The notes: generated by a model from the letters alone, not told the origin. 64,000 nucleotides of DNA from Tunturibacter gelidoferens (GCF_040358255.1 NZ_CP132938.1:1798001-1862000), one strand, 5' to 3'; shown: positions 18,352 to 28,206, numbered from the stretch's first letter. Translations and numbers: made by a program.

Positions 18352-18512
18352 ACGCGGGCGGCGGTCACTTCGTGACATGTATACCAGCTCCGCCCGGCCT
18401 CCCGATGGTCGGCAAAATATCTCCTCGCGACCAACGGGAGCGCCACCCAAAGGGGTATACCCGTCACGAAGTGACCGCACCGCGCGTAGCGGGCCCGCCG
18501 GCAGGCCACTTC
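18352..18512. repeat. repeat family B, copy 2
   Basis: This copy is roughly symmetric: a left arm (GCGGTCACTTCGTGAC then TGTATACC) and an inverted right arm (GGGTATACCCGTCACGAAG then TGACCGC) flank a core with GCGACCAACGGGAG. GTCACTTCGTGAC and GTCACGAAGTGAC are hairpins by themselves. The core and right arm match copy 1 at 8245-8325. Confidence 0.75.
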
Positions 18513-18548
18513 TCTTCACCAAACCCCTGAAAACCCACCAAACAATCC

Positions 18549-18577
18549 TTGACGCACCCCCGAAGCGCCAGTAAGAT
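18549..18577 (+). promoter_or_regulatory. sigma-70 promoter of the rplM-rpsI operon
   Basis: TTGACG (18549-18554), 17-base spacer, TAAGAT (18572-18577). It is the best promoter match before rplM and lies about 350 bases from the start codon. Confidence 0.6.
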
Positions 18578-18924
18578 TAAATCTCGCGCAGTCTCGCGTC
18601 TGTACGTCTGTGTCAGCTCTACTCTCAGGCGAGTCAGGTCACCGAGACATCCGTGGTGGATCCACTGGGGAGCAGCTTTCAACATAGCCGCCCCTGAAGC
18701 ACCCATCCCATAGGTTGTGCGTCGTCCAGCTGTAGTCCAGGCCAAGCGGGCCTTTCCGCGTGTTTGGAGAGAAATTCTCCCTTCCCGCACGTCGCCTTGC
18801 TCTGGAAACAAACGTTCTTTCGAGCTTTTTCAGTTTTTCCTATTAGCGAATCATCAACGGAACCACTTTCTTCACGCACCACGCCGAACACTGAAGACGG
18901 CAGAAACAAGGAGTAACCCAAACG

Positions 18925-19428
18925 ATGTCCACCACGATTCCGAGTGGCAAAGATATTAAGCGCAAGTGGTACGTGCTTGATGCCAGCGGTAAGACCCTCG
19001 GCCGCCTCGCAACTCAGGCCGCCTCGGTCCTCGCCGGCAAGACCAACCCCCTCTACACCCCCTACATCGATATGGGCGATCACGTCGTTATCATCAACGC
19101 CGAAAAGATCGTGCTGACCGGCCTCAAGTCTGACCAGAAGCTCTATCGCCGCTACACCGGATTCCCCGGTGGTCTCCGCGAAGAGTCCTTCATCAAGCTG
19201 CTCGCCCGTCGCCCCGAAGCCATCGTCGAGCAGGCCGTCAAGGGCATGCTTCCCAAGTCCAAGCTCGGCCGCCAGATGGCCACCAAGCTCAAGGTCTACA
19301 AGGGAGCACAGCACCCCCACCTCGCCCAGCAGCCCGTTGCCATGGACTTCCATGCCTCCAACGCGCCCAAGGTTCTCACCTCCAAGGTCATGGTGCCGAC
19401 TCATCCGGCTCACTCCCTCGAAGGCTAA
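18925..19428 (+). CDS. rplM: 50S ribosomal protein L13
   Basis: The protein binds 23S rRNA early in large-subunit assembly. Typical L13 features are [59 protein letters not shown] and [14 protein letters not shown]. At 167 residues it is longer than the usual 142-150, with a short N-terminal extension ([14 protein letters not shown]) and a C-terminal tail after the conserved YKGAQHPH. Its start is preceded by AAGGAG. It is followed by rpsI, the standard gene order. Confidence 0.97.
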   Translation: MSTTIPSGKDIKRKWYVLDASGKTLGRLATQAASVLAGKTNPLYTPYIDMGDHVVIINAEKIVLTGLKSDQKLYRRYTGFPGGLREESFIKLLARRPEAIVEQAVKGMLPKSKLGRQMATKLKVYKGAQHPHLAQQPVAMDFHASNAPKVLTSKVMVPTHPAHSLEG

Positions 19429-19504
19429 GCTTCCCCTCCCGAATCATGGGAGCTAACGAGTTTTGGGGCATCAGCCCCGGGTTTTCAAAAGTTCAAGGAG
19501 CACC

Positions 19505-19900
19505 ATGGCAGATCTGATTCAGTACTACGGAACCGGCCGTCGCAAGTCCTCGATCGCACGCGTCTTCCTGCGTCCAGGCAGCGGCAAATTCACCGTCAAC
19601 AAAAAAGAGTGTGACATCTACTTCGTCACCGCTCAACAGCGCGCAGCCGCCAAGCGCTCCCTCGGCATCGCCGACATCGGCGAGACCTTCGACGTCATCA
19701 CCACCGTAAAGGGTGGCGGCGTCATGGGCCAGGCCGATGCAGTCAAGCTCGGCATCGCTCGCGCCCTCATGGTATTCAACCCCGAGCTCCGTAAGGCGCT
19801 CAAGGCAGAAGGCCTCGTTACCCGCGACTCGCGTGGTAAAGAGCGCAAGAAATACGGTCAGAAGGGCGCTCGCGCTCGCTTCCAGTTCTCCAAACGGTAA
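19505..19900 (+). CDS. rpsI: 30S ribosomal protein S9
   Basis: The 131-residue protein has [16 protein letters not shown] near the N-terminus, [19 protein letters not shown] in the middle and the basic tail [14 protein letters not shown] that reaches the ribosomal P site. I chose ATG 19505 because AAGGAG lies four bases before it; an upstream in-frame ATG at 19463 would add 14 non-homologous residues. A small GGGGC/GCCCC hairpin (19465-19478) lies between rplM and rpsI. Confidence 0.97.
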   Translation: MADLIQYYGTGRRKSSIARVFLRPGSGKFTVNKKECDIYFVTAQQRAAAKRSLGIADIGETFDVITTVKGGGVMGQADAVKLGIARALMVFNPELRKALKAEGLVTRDSRGKERKKYGQKGARARFQFSKR

Positions 19901-19920
19901 TTGGAATGCAGCCTTTAGCT

Positions 19921-19969
19921 GTTGGCTTTTAGCTTTTAGCTAAGAGCCAACGGCTAATAGCTAAAAGCT
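19921..19969. repeat. two interleaved inverted repeats between rpsI and rpsB
   Basis: GTTGGCT (19921-19927) pairs with AGCCAAC (19945-19951), and AGCTTTTAGCT (19931-19941) pairs with AGCTAAAAGCT (19959-19969). The arms alternate, so the two stems are either mutually exclusive or form a pseudoknot-like fold. The segment is built from short AGCT/TTAGC repeats. Confidence 0.75.
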
Positions 19970-20084
19970 GGCTTTCGCATCACCCGCAGGCTTCAACCCT
20001 TGCGGCAAGGAGTCAAATCTCCCTTACGAGGGATCAATCCAGGCACCGGAGCACCGGTCCGGCTGTCTTAAACCAAGGAGCTAC

Positions 20085-21020
<936 letters not shown>

Positions 21021-21163
21021 CACCATCTATCGTGCCGAAAGGCCGTCGCAAGGGAAAAGCAGGGCATTAGCCGTGCCGTAACCGTCTCTTGTTATTTTGG
21101 TGGGGCGCGGGCATCCAGCCCGCGCCCCCTTTCGCAGAAAACCGCAACTCAAGGAAACGCACA

Positions 21164-21826
21164 ATGACTGAAACCGCCGTAAAGATCGACGCAAAACTCG
21201 TCAAAGAACTCCGTGAAAAGTCCGGCGCCCCCATGGGCGACTGCTTGAAAGCGCTGCAAGAGGCTAAAGGCGAGATGGAAGCCGCCTTCGTCGTCCTCCG
21301 CAAGCGTGGCATGGCCTCGGCCGCCAAGAAGGCTACCCGCACCACCAACGAAGGCGCAGTCGGAACCTACATCCACGCCGGCGGCAAGATCGGTGTTCTC
21401 CTCGAACTCAACTGCGAGTCGGACTTCGTAGCCCGCACCGACGACTTCCAGGAACTCCTCCGCGACGTCGCCATGCACATCGCCGCCGTAGACCCCCGCT
21501 TCGTCAGTCGCGAGGACGTCACCGAAGCCGACCTCGAGCGCGAGAAGGACGTCTACCGCGCCCAGGCCGCAGCCTCCGGCAAGCCCGCCGAGATCATCGA
21601 GAAGATGCTCACCGGCAAGCTCGCCAAGTTCTACGAAGAGTTCTGCCTCCTCGACCAGCCCTTCATCAAGGAAGCCTCGCAGACCATCGGCCAGCTCATC
21701 GCCAGCAAAGTCGCCAAGCTCGGCGAGAACATCAGCGTCCGCCGCTTCGCCCGCTTCAAGGTAGGCGCCACCGACTGGACCGTAGCCCAGGCCAAGGCAG
21801 CCGTCACCGAAGAAGCCGCCTCCTAA
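21164..21826 (+). CDS. tsf: translation elongation factor Ts
   Basis: EF-Ts recycles EF-Tu by exchanging GDP. The N-terminal UBA-like module (VKELREKSGAPMGDCLKALQ) and first core motif (GTYIHAGGKIGVLLELNCES, DFVARTDDF) are clear; the second core motif is FYEEFCLLDQPFIKEASQT. Length is 220 residues, a short-form EF-Ts. The ATG at 21164 is preceded by AAGGAA; the upstream open frame from 21089 is not conserved sequence. A strong terminator follows, so the rpsB-tsf unit ends here. Confidence 0.96.
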   Translation: MTETAVKIDAKLVKELREKSGAPMGDCLKALQEAKGEMEAAFVVLRKRGMASAAKKATRTTNEGAVGTYIHAGGKIGVLLELNCESDFVARTDDFQELLRDVAMHIAAVDPRFVSREDVTEADLEREKDVYRAQAAASGKPAEIIEKMLTGKLAKFYEEFCLLDQPFIKEASQTIGQLIASKVAKLGENISVRRFARFKVGATDWTVAQAKAAVTEEAAS

Positions 21827-22245
21827 TCTGTAACCATCATCGATACAAAGAGCCCGGGCCACCAGCCCGGGCTTTATGTTTTTAGCCTGTCATCAAGTTT
21901 TAACTGCGAAGAATCGTCATCGCGACCGAAGTCGCGCAGTCTTATCGCGCGACGTAGTGGAGAGGCCCCTGCATTTTGCCTGAGCCGGCGCCTCTTCCTT
22001 GAACAGTCCTCGCTTGACTCGCTACCTCACCTCCACTAATCTCCAACCATGCACTTCGCCTCTGCAGCCCGTTATTGTTGTCCGCCCAGCCTCTAGGCTG
22101 ACGACACCTCAGGGCACCGCAGACCCCTCCAGATCAATCGTCAGTCGAACATCCAAGCGCTCTTTTCCCGCTTTGACCTCCGGTCAGGCATCCCTTCCCG
22201 CGCCGACATCTCAGCCAACGACGATCAATCACGGAGACTACACCG
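21827..22245. other. intergenic region after tsf
   Basis: Besides the tsf terminator it has a second perfect hairpin, GTCGCGC (21931-21937) with GCGCGAC (21947-21953). I see no gene or clear promoter in the remainder. Confidence 0.5.
21851..21873 (+). terminator. rho-independent terminator after tsf
   Basis: AGCCCGGGC (21851-21859) pairs perfectly with GCCCGGGCT (21865-21873) around a five-base loop, followed by TTATGTTTTT. Confidence 0.9.
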
Positions 22246-22686
22246 ATGCGCAGACTCATAAGCCTTCCTCTCGCTGTCCTCACTCTCATCGCACCCATCA
22301 CGATTAAGGCTCAAGCCACAGCACCCACTCCCGCAAAGCCCTATCTCGTCGAGTGGGTCTACAGAGTCCAGTACGGCCACCAGGACGAGTGGTGGTCTCT
22401 CTTCCGCAAGTATCAAATCGCCGCCCTCGACCGTGAGCAGCAGCTAGGGTACATCACCAGCTACACCGTCTATGGCCCCGGTCTGCACACCTCGGAGGAC
22501 AGCCGCTGGGACTACCGAATCGTCATCACCTACAAAGACCAACCCTCCTCCACTCACGAAGGCGAAGTCCTGCACCAACTCTTCTCCGACCAGAACACTC
22601 TCCACAAAGAAGAGAACCGCCGATGGGAACTTACCTCGAACCACTACGATCTCCCCATCCACATCGTCGATCCCCACGCAGAATAA
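22246..22686 (+). CDS. secreted hypothetical protein, 146 aa
   Basis: A signal peptide ([20 protein letters not shown], cut after KAQA) precedes a small domain: [56 protein letters not shown]. The Trp/Tyr-rich pattern and length suggest a ferredoxin-like (Dabb/NIPSNAP-type) fold, but this is only an impression. GGAG lies ten bases before the ATG. It is 70 bases upstream of the carbonic anhydrase gene and may be co-transcribed with it. Confidence 0.65.
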   Translation: MRRLISLPLAVLTLIAPITIKAQATAPTPAKPYLVEWVYRVQYGHQDEWWSLFRKYQIAALDREQQLGYITSYTVYGPGLHTSEDSRWDYRIVITYKDQPSSTHEGEVLHQLFSDQNTLHKEENRRWELTSNHYDLPIHIVDPHAE

Positions 22687-22756
22687 TCCGCACCATCATC
22701 CCACCACAAATTCGCCACAACCCACGATCGAACCAGCACACTCAGGAGACACCACC

Positions 22757-23341
22757 ATGAGTAAGATCCTTACCGAAGTCCTCTCCGCCAACGAATCCTA
22801 CGCCAGCAACTTCGGCGAAAAATCCAAACTAGCTCTCCCACCAGCCCGCGGCTTTGCCATCCTCACCTGTATGGACGCCCGCCTCGACCCCGCCAAATAC
22901 GCAGGCCTCGCCGAAGGAGACGCCCACGTTATTCGCAACGCCGGCGGCCGCGCCTCAGACGACGCCATCCGCTCTCTCGTCATCAGCTACAAGCTTCTCG
23001 GCACCAAAGAGTTCTTCGTCATCCACCACACCGACTGCGGCATGCAGTTCTTCACCAACGATGTCATCCGCGGCCTCCTCGCCAACAGTCTCGAAACCGC
23101 AGCCCTCACCCCCGAAGGCTTCAAAGATGTGGGCAAAGGCCCAGGCTCCACAGCAGCCGAGTTCGTCGAGTTCCTCACCATCAAAGATCAGGCCGAGTCA
23201 GTTCTCGCCGATGTAACTCGCATCCGCACCAGCCCGCTCGTGCCGAAGTCCATCCCCATCTACGGCTACATCTACGACGTAAAATCCGGCAAACTCATAG
23301 AGGTCTCCGCCGCGACTGCAGCCGGCCAAGCCCTTCTATAA
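22757..23341 (+). CDS. beta-class carbonic anhydrase
   Basis: The enzyme interconverts CO2 and bicarbonate. Zinc ligands are visible: CMDARLDP (Cys and Asp of the C-x-D-x-R pair) and HHTDCGM (His and Cys). [17 protein letters not shown] is the usual substrate-site helix start. At 194 residues it belongs to the short beta-CA type. CAGGAG precedes the ATG by eight bases. A 5' remnant similar to its RBS and first codons lies at 24195-24236. A second beta-CA occurs at 46.1 kb. Confidence 0.92.
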   Translation: MSKILTEVLSANESYASNFGEKSKLALPPARGFAILTCMDARLDPAKYAGLAEGDAHVIRNAGGRASDDAIRSLVISYKLLGTKEFFVIHHTDCGMQFFTNDVIRGLLANSLETAALTPEGFKDVGKGPGSTAAEFVEFLTIKDQAESVLADVTRIRTSPLVPKSIPIYGYIYDVKSGKLIEVSAATAAGQALL

Positions 23342-23351
23342 AACTGGCGAA

Positions 23352-23486
23352 GAAGGTCGTCAACCTGACCCTGAGCGTCGAAACCCAGAAGCAAACCACT
23401 TACCCTGAGCGCTCACCATGCAGGAAAGCCCGGACACTGTCCGGGCTTCTCTCAATCCATACTAGTTAAGCAGGCTGACGACCTTC
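23352..23486. repeat. 16-bp inverted repeat around the CA terminator
   Basis: GAAGGTCGTCAACCTG (from 23352) and CAGGCTGACGACCTTC (23471-23486) are reverse complements with one mismatch. They enclose the terminator hairpin at 23427-23447. Confidence 0.6.
23427..23447. terminator. terminator between carbonic anhydrase and convergent gene
   Basis: AGCCCGGAC (23427-23435) pairs perfectly with GTCCGGGCT (23439-23447) around ACT, followed by TCTCTC on the plus strand. It can serve both convergent genes. Confidence 0.8.
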
Positions 23487-23950
23487 TACTGCCAATGCCC
23501 AGCCTTCTCAGCGTTATCCACAATCGTATGAGCGTAGTCGATTTCAGCGATTGCATGGTTTCGAAGTTGTTTCGCCTGCGGCAGCTCCTCCGCGTTCTCC
23601 AGATCCTTGTGCGCGCTCAGAAGCAGCTCGTTGGCCTTGTGGAAACGCTCCCGCGGACTCAGGCCCGGATCGACCTTATAGGAATCATGCAGGCTCTTAT
23701 CCTCATCGATCGACGCCTGCTTGATCTCGCTCACCGCCGCATCAATGTGTTTTGTCGCCGCATCGGCGTCGCGCTTCACCGGCTCTGGCGCCGACATTCC
23801 TTCATTCAGATACCGCCGCGCTGCACGCAGGTCGCTGAGCGCATGCTGATAAGCCGGGTGAGCACCAGGTGCCCCTTGTGCCTGAACCACCGGGACCGCT
23901 GTCACCATCAGAGTAGCGGCTAAGATTGCAAACCGCATATTCAATGCCAT
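23486..23950 (-). CDS. secreted helical protein, paralogue A
   Basis: The 154-residue protein has a signal peptide (MRFAILAATLMVTAVPVVQA) and an all-helical body: HPAYQHALSDLRAARRYLNE, AATKHIDAAVSEIKQASID, ERFHKANELLLSAHKDLENA, QLRNHAIAEIDYAHTIVDNA. It is about 60 percent identical by eye to the gene at 25413-25877 and clearly a paralogue. The family is one I know only as hypothetical in acidobacteria. GGAG at -10 supports ATG 23950; the open frame runs farther upstream without a signal peptide. Confidence 0.75.
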   Translation of the reverse strand: MALNMRFAILAATLMVTAVPVVQAQGAPGAHPAYQHALSDLRAARRYLNEGMSAPEPVKRDADAATKHIDAAVSEIKQASIDEDKSLHDSYKVDPGLSPRERFHKANELLLSAHKDLENAEELPQAKQLRNHAIAEIDYAHTIVDNAEKAGHWQ

Positions 23951-24194
23951 ATTTATCTCCTTCTTATGCCTTTGGAGTGTTGCGTAAAATCTCAAACCAT
24001 CTTGGAGGACGTGGTCTTCGCCCAAACTCGCAACTGCCCGTCCGCACAGCACGAGCGAAGACCCAGACAATACTCCAGTGATAGATGCAAGTGTTGGCCT
24101 TTGGGAAGTACGACCCGTAAGTCACAGCAACGGAACGCGTCATCGTCGCGAAAACCAGTGAGCGAAATAATCCCGCAGCCGTCTAACCACGATC

Positions 24195-24236
24195 AAGGAG
24201 TGTCACGCCATGAGCAAGATCCTCCCGAAGTCCGCG
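24195..24236 (+). pseudogene. 5' remnant of a second carbonic anhydrase copy
   Basis: AAGGAG, a short spacer and ATGAGCAAGATCCTC then CCGAAGTCC closely match the RBS and first codons of the carbonic anhydrase at 22757 (ATGAGTAAGATCCTT then ACCGAAGTCC). The match ends at about 24235, just before the 3' end of the BamE-like gene. It looks like the leftover of a duplicated copy. Confidence 0.5.
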
Positions 24237-24238
24237 CC

Positions 24239-25198
24239 TCAACGCGAAGACACGGAGTACTGCACCAGCACCCCATTCACAAAATCCGCCTGAACCCTCT
24301 CATCCTTGCTCTTATACGTGCATGAGGTGATCCCCATCCCATTCTCTGTTCGGTCATGCGCCTCCACCGCCGGGCCATACAGAGCCTCCACCTGCTCTCT
24401 GCTCATCCCTTTCTTCAAACTCTGCGCCGGATCAGCACCATTGTCCGAGGGATGCACCGCCAGTCCCGTACCTTCGCCCGGAGCCCCTCCAGCGGGATGC
24501 GCCCCGTCAGCCCCCGTCGCGTCTCCCGAAAACGAGACATACTGCGCCAGCGCACTCTCAATCACCTGCGGCGTCAATGAATCCCCCATCGCTCGTGCGT
24601 TCAATTTGATATTGAATCGCGACCCACCCTGTTGCCGCTTCATCGCCACCTGCCCCGTCCTTCTTTCAGCATCATCCTGGGCTCGCGCGCTATCGATCCG
24701 ATTACGCCTCTCGCGCTCAGACCTCACATAATCAAGTTCACGCTGCAACGAGCGCCGCTTATCCGGATCGCTTTCGTTGCTGATCTGGTTCTCCAGATCC
24801 TTCTCCCGGTCGCTCTTCTCCGCTGGCGTGAAGTGGACCGCAGTATCCGTGTTATCCCCCGCTGTCCCATATCCCCCACCGCCAAGCTGAAACTCGACGT
24901 TATCCTTGTTCACCTTTACCTTCGTGACCATCACCGTATCGCCCCGCTGCAGCGACACCCCGAACTGCTTCAACCGGTCTCCATAGCTCTTCGCGTCCAG
25001 CGGCTGAGGCCGGTTCGGATAGATGTCCACACCCTTCTGCGTCCCCGGCATATCCATCTTCACAACCACCTGCTTGCCTTCAAAGAAAGAGGAAAGAGCC
25101 TCCGGGTTCTGCGCCGCCACGCGAGACGCACCCACCAAAACAAGTACAACCCAAGCCAGCGAACAGAAACCCACCGACAACCAGCGGCATCGACGCAT
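24239..25198 (-). CDS. secreted protein with C-terminal BamE/SmpA-like domain
   Basis: The 319-residue protein has a signal peptide (VGFCSLAWVVLVLVGASRVA), a beta-rich first domain (FFEGKQVVVKMDMPGTQKGV, FGVSLQRGDTVMVTKVKV), a charged helical middle (about 130-185, DREKDLENQISNESD and RRSLQRELDYVRSERERRNR), and a C-terminal module LKKGMSREQVEALYGPAVEA ending with CTYKSKDERVQADFVNGVL. The last part follows the SmpA/BamE pattern (GMSREQVxxLxGxP). It is located in the periplasm or outer membrane. Function unknown. Confidence 0.65.
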   Translation of the reverse strand: MRRCRWLSVGFCSLAWVVLVLVGASRVAAQNPEALSSFFEGKQVVVKMDMPGTQKGVDIYPNRPQPLDAKSYGDRLKQFGVSLQRGDTVMVTKVKVNKDNVEFQLGGGGYGTAGDNTDTAVHFTPAEKSDREKDLENQISNESDPDKRRSLQRELDYVRSERERRNRIDSARAQDDAERRTGQVAMKRQQGGSRFNIKLNARAMGDSLTPQVIESALAQYVSFSGDATGADGAHPAGGAPGEGTGLAVHPSDNGADPAQSLKKGMSREQVEALYGPAVEAHDRTENGMGITSCTYKSKDERVQADFVNGVLVQYSVSSR

Positions 25199-25364
25199 CG
25201 CACCTCCTCCACTATCTACCCGCGAATAGAAAAAAAGGCCCTGGGATTATGCAGTTCAGAACGAAATTATCACAGCCTCTTCTCCATCTTTCAATTCTCT
25301 CTTCCGCTGAATCACCCGAATGAAAAAAGAGCTCCAGGCGTGCTCAGACTAAAGCACAAAGAGA

Positions 25365-25392
25365 AGAGGGGAGCGCACTAACGCTCCCCTCT
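25365..25392 (-). terminator. terminator downstream of paralogue B
   Basis: AGAGGGGAGCG (25365-25375) pairs with CGCTCCCCTCT (25382-25392) around six bases. On the minus strand it is followed by TCTTCTCTTTG and lies 20 bases after the stop of the minus-strand gene. Confidence 0.75.
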
Positions 25393-25412
25393 GGCATTTC
25401 AAGCGACAGCGT

Positions 25413-25877
25413 CTACTCCCAGTGAGCCGTCCGCTCCGCATTGTCCACGATCGTATGTGCGTAATCGATCTCCGCGATCGCATGGTTCCGAAGCTGACGC
25501 GCCTGCGGTACATCTTCGGCGCGCTCCAGATCCCTGTGCGCCGCAAGCAGAAGCTCATTAGCTTTGCGGAACCGGTCATGCGCGCTCAGACCAGTATCGA
25601 TGTGGAACGGATCGTTCAAGCCTTTACCATCATCGATCGAAGCCTGCTTGATCATGTTGATCGCCGCATCGATGTGGTGAATCGCCTCATTATCCTCTCG
25701 CTTCACCGGCGCCCATGCCCATCCATCATTCAGATAATGCCGAGCCGCGCGAAGATCGCTAAGCGCATGCAGATAGGCAGGGTGCGGTCCCGGAACCTCT
25801 TGTGCCTGCATCGTCATTGGCACCGCCGCTGCAACAATACCGGCTGTCAAAACCATCAAACGTACTTTGCTGAACAT
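25413..25877 (-). CDS. secreted helical protein, paralogue B
   Basis: This has the same length (154 residues) and layout as the gene at 23486-23950: a signal peptide (VLTAGIVAAAVPMTMQAQ), then PHPAYLHALSDLRAARHYLN, HHIDAAINMIKQASIDDGKG, DRFRKANELLLAAHRDLERA and LRNHAIAEIDYAHTIVDNAE. The C-terminal third is nearly identical between the two. It is divergent from pyrH. Role unknown; a conserved pair of His-containing helices (IHHID, HTIVD) could bind a metal or haem, but this is speculative. Confidence 0.75.
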   Translation of the reverse strand: MFSKVRLMVLTAGIVAAAVPMTMQAQEVPGPHPAYLHALSDLRAARHYLNDGWAWAPVKREDNEAIHHIDAAINMIKQASIDDGKGLNDPFHIDTGLSAHDRFRKANELLLAAHRDLERAEDVPQARQLRNHAIAEIDYAHTIVDNAERTAHWE

Positions 25878-25942
25878 TTACTTTCTCCTTGGGCTGCGTC
25901 GTATCGTGCCCGCACCCAGCAATACCCACCTTAACCCGCAAA

Positions 25943-25954
25943 GTTGTGCACAAC
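25943..25954. promoter_or_regulatory. 12-bp palindrome between paralogue B and pyrH
   Basis: GTTGTGCACAAC is a perfect palindrome, followed 20 bases later by a related AAAGTTGTAAAC. It lies 66 bases upstream of the paralogue B start and could be an operator. Confidence 0.35.
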
Positions 25955-26066
25955 CTTTACAAGCTCCACCAAAGTTGTAAACAAAATCTGGTGTCGAGCC
26001 GTCTATAGGCTCGAATTTAACCACCCAATAATCTCCCCCCTGCACCATGCGATACTTAGTTCTGAC

Positions 26067-26771
26067 ATGTACAAAAGAGTCCTCCTCAAGATCTCAGGCG
26101 AAGCTCTGGCCGCAGGCAAAGGTTTTGGCATTGACGCCGTCTTTATTCACAAAATAGCAGCCGAGATCGCCGCCGTCCACGCCCTCGGCTGCGAGATCGC
26201 CATCGTCGTCGGTGGTGGAAACTTCTTCCGCGGCGTCGCCCAGCAGGCCATCGACATGGACCGCGTCGCCGCCGATCACATGGGCATGCTCTCCACCGTC
26301 ATCAACGCCATCGCCCTTCAAGACGCCATCGAGAAGCTGGGCCTCTTCTGCCGCGTCATGTCCGCCATCGAGATGCACGAAGTAGCCGAGCCCTACATCC
26401 GCCGCCGCGCCATGCGCCACCTCGAGAAGAACCGCATCGTCATCTTCGCCGCCGGAACCGGCAACCCTTTCTTCTCCACCGACACCGCTGCCAGCCTACG
26501 CGCCATGGAGATCAAAGCCGACATCCTCCTCAAGGCCACCTCCGTCGACGGCATCTACACTGCCGACCCCAAAGTCGATGACAAAGCCACAAAATTCGAA
26601 CAGATCACCTACAGCGAAATGCTCCGCCTCAACCTCCGCGTCATGGACACCACCGCCGTCTCCCTCTGTCGCGACAACAACATGCCCATGATGGTCTTCA
26701 GCATGCGCGAGCCCGGCAACATCGTTCGCGTCGTCAGCGGCGAAAAAATCGGCTCCCTCGTCACAGCCTGA
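26067..26771 (+). CDS. pyrH: UMP kinase
   Basis: The enzyme phosphorylates UMP to UDP with ATP. Signatures of bacterial PyrH are [66 protein letters not shown] and a closing [11 protein letters not shown]. Length is 234 residues. I chose ATG 26067, which begins MYKRVLLK; an open frame extends upstream without homology. In most bacteria pyrH follows tsf; here it is separated by 4.2 kb, and frr does not follow. A TCGAGCC/GGCTCGA hairpin lies at 25994-26014. Confidence 0.96.
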   Translation: MYKRVLLKISGEALAAGKGFGIDAVFIHKIAAEIAAVHALGCEIAIVVGGGNFFRGVAQQAIDMDRVAADHMGMLSTVINAIALQDAIEKLGLFCRVMSAIEMHEVAEPYIRRRAMRHLEKNRIVIFAAGTGNPFFSTDTAASLRAMEIKADILLKATSVDGIYTADPKVDDKATKFEQITYSEMLRLNLRVMDTTAVSLCRDNNMPMMVFSMREPGNIVRVVSGEKIGSLVTA

Positions 26772-26802
26772 GGCTGAGATCGGTCGTTCTTGCCGTTACC
26801 GT

Positions 26803-26885
26803 CCTTTTGTTGTCATCCCGCTAGGGATCTGCGTTTGTTCTTGCCCTTACGTATCCTTTCGCAGCGCAGCGGAGAAATCTGCCGT
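26803..26885. repeat. REP-like element (family A), intergenic
   Basis: TTGTTGTCATCCCG is followed by CTAGGGATCTGC and TTGTTC, then CGCAGCGCAGCGGAGAAATC. The ATCCC...GGGAT palindrome within GTTGTCATCCCG...GGGATCTGC recurs at 28384-28408, 28446-28470 and inside nrdJ at 53336-53378. Confidence 0.75.
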
Positions 26886-27021
26886 GATCCCACGACCTCC
26901 GGCTCGAAATCACGAAGTTGATGCGAATTATGTCGTCTTCCGTGTACCCTCGCGCGTCCAATCCTAAGAAACCGCGTTAGACAGAGTTGAACGGTACTAT
27001 CCCATTCAAGCAGGACGTATA

Positions 27022-28206
27022 GTGAATCCCAGCCTTCTGGAACCAGAGATCGAGCAGCCGCAGACCCCTGCCCAACCACCCGCGGCCATCACCACCCGCA
27101 AGCCGCCCCTGCCGGCTCTCACCGGTATCCGCACTCTGCTGGCCATCTTCATCATTCTCTTCCACTTCACGCCGCCACACCTCGGCCTCCTCTATCCCAT
27201 CATCGGTAACGGCTACGTCTTCGTCGGCGTCTTCTTTCTCATCTCCGGCTACGTCCTTACCTACAACTACGCCGACCGCGCAAACACCCTGGTCAAACGC
27301 GAGTTCTGGCTGGCCCGCTTCTCCCGGCTCTACCCCATCTACCTCCTCGTGCTCCTCATCTCCTTCCGCATGGTGCAGGACGAGTGGCACGCCCGCTCCC
27401 GCTTCGAGTTCTGGCAGGGAATCATCCTCACCCCCCTCGTCCTCCAGGGTTGGAGTCCCTCCGTCGCCACCTTCTGGAACACCGTCGCCTGGACTCTCTC
27501 GAGCGAAGTCGTCCTCTACGCCGCCTTCCCTTGGCTCATTCGTCTTCCGTGGCCCAAAAAGCCGATCCAGCTCGTCTTTCTTCTCGCAGCTCTCTGGATC
27601 ATCGGCCTGTTCCCCCACTCCCTCTATCTCTGGCTCAACCCCGACCACATCGTCGGTCCGGTCGACCGCTACAGCTCCACCCAGCTCATTCGATTCCTCA
27701 AGTACACCCCACTCCCGTACGTCTGCACCTTCCTCATTGGCGTCACCCTGGGCAAACTCCAACACGCCCTCACCATCACCTCACGTCAGCGCCTCCTTCT
27801 CTCTTTTGCCAGCCTGGCCCTTGTGGGAGTCTTCTTCTACACCCTGGTTCTCCGCACACCCTATCTCCTCATGCACGGCGGCCTGATGACCCCCGTCTTC
27901 GCCGCCCTGGTCCTCGGCCTCAGTGGGCCTCACGCAATCTCGGCCATCTTCTCCTGGCGTCCTCTCCTACTGATCGGTGAAAGCAGCTACTGCCTCTACC
28001 TGCTCCATTTCAATGTCTTCCAACTCCTCCACATCTACCGTGTGCCGGAGCGACTGCACCTGTCAGCCCTCGAGCCTTGGCTCTCCTACGTAATCCTTAT
28101 CTTGCTGGCTTTGGCCGCCTTCCACTTCGTAGAAACCCCTGCCCGTAAAGCCATCCTCACACGCTTCTCCCGCAAACCCCGCATGCTGTCACCCGTCTCA
28201 AACTAG
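27022..28206 (+). CDS. acyltransferase 3 family protein
   Basis: This 394-residue integral membrane protein has the acyltransferase-3 N-terminal motif PALTGIRTLLAIFIILFHF, with the conserved His of the FHF segment, then VFVGVFFLISGYVLTYNY and RFSRLYPIYLL, and about ten helices in all. Members transfer acetyl or other acyl groups to sugars of surface polysaccharides, lipid A or antibiotics. The start is GTG at 27022. It stands alone, not in an obvious operon; compare the frameshifted relative at 15222. Confidence 0.85.
   Translation: MNPSLLEPEIEQPQTPAQPPAAITTRKPPLPALTGIRTLLAIFIILFHFTPPHLGLLYPIIGNGYVFVGVFFLISGYVLTYNYADRANTLVKREFWLARFSRLYPIYLLVLLISFRMVQDEWHARSRFEFWQGIILTPLVLQGWSPSVATFWNTVAWTLSSEVVLYAAFPWLIRLPWPKKPIQLVFLLAALWIIGLFPHSLYLWLNPDHIVGPVDRYSSTQLIRFLKYTPLPYVCTFLIGVTLGKLQHALTITSRQRLLLSFASLALVGVFFYTLVLRTPYLLMHGGLMTPVFAALVLGLSGPHAISAIFSWRPLLLIGESSYCLYLLHFNVFQLLHIYRVPERLHLSALEPWLSYVILILLALAAFHFVETPARKAILTRFSRKPRMLSPVSN

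Larger units (their letters stand above)
18343..18924. other. intergenic region: repeat element then rplM leader
   Basis: The first 170 bases hold a second copy of repeat family B. The rest holds the rplM promoter (18549-18577) and a leader of about 340 bases with a small hairpin (GGAGAGAAATTCTCC at about 18768-18782). No gene is visible. Confidence 0.6.
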
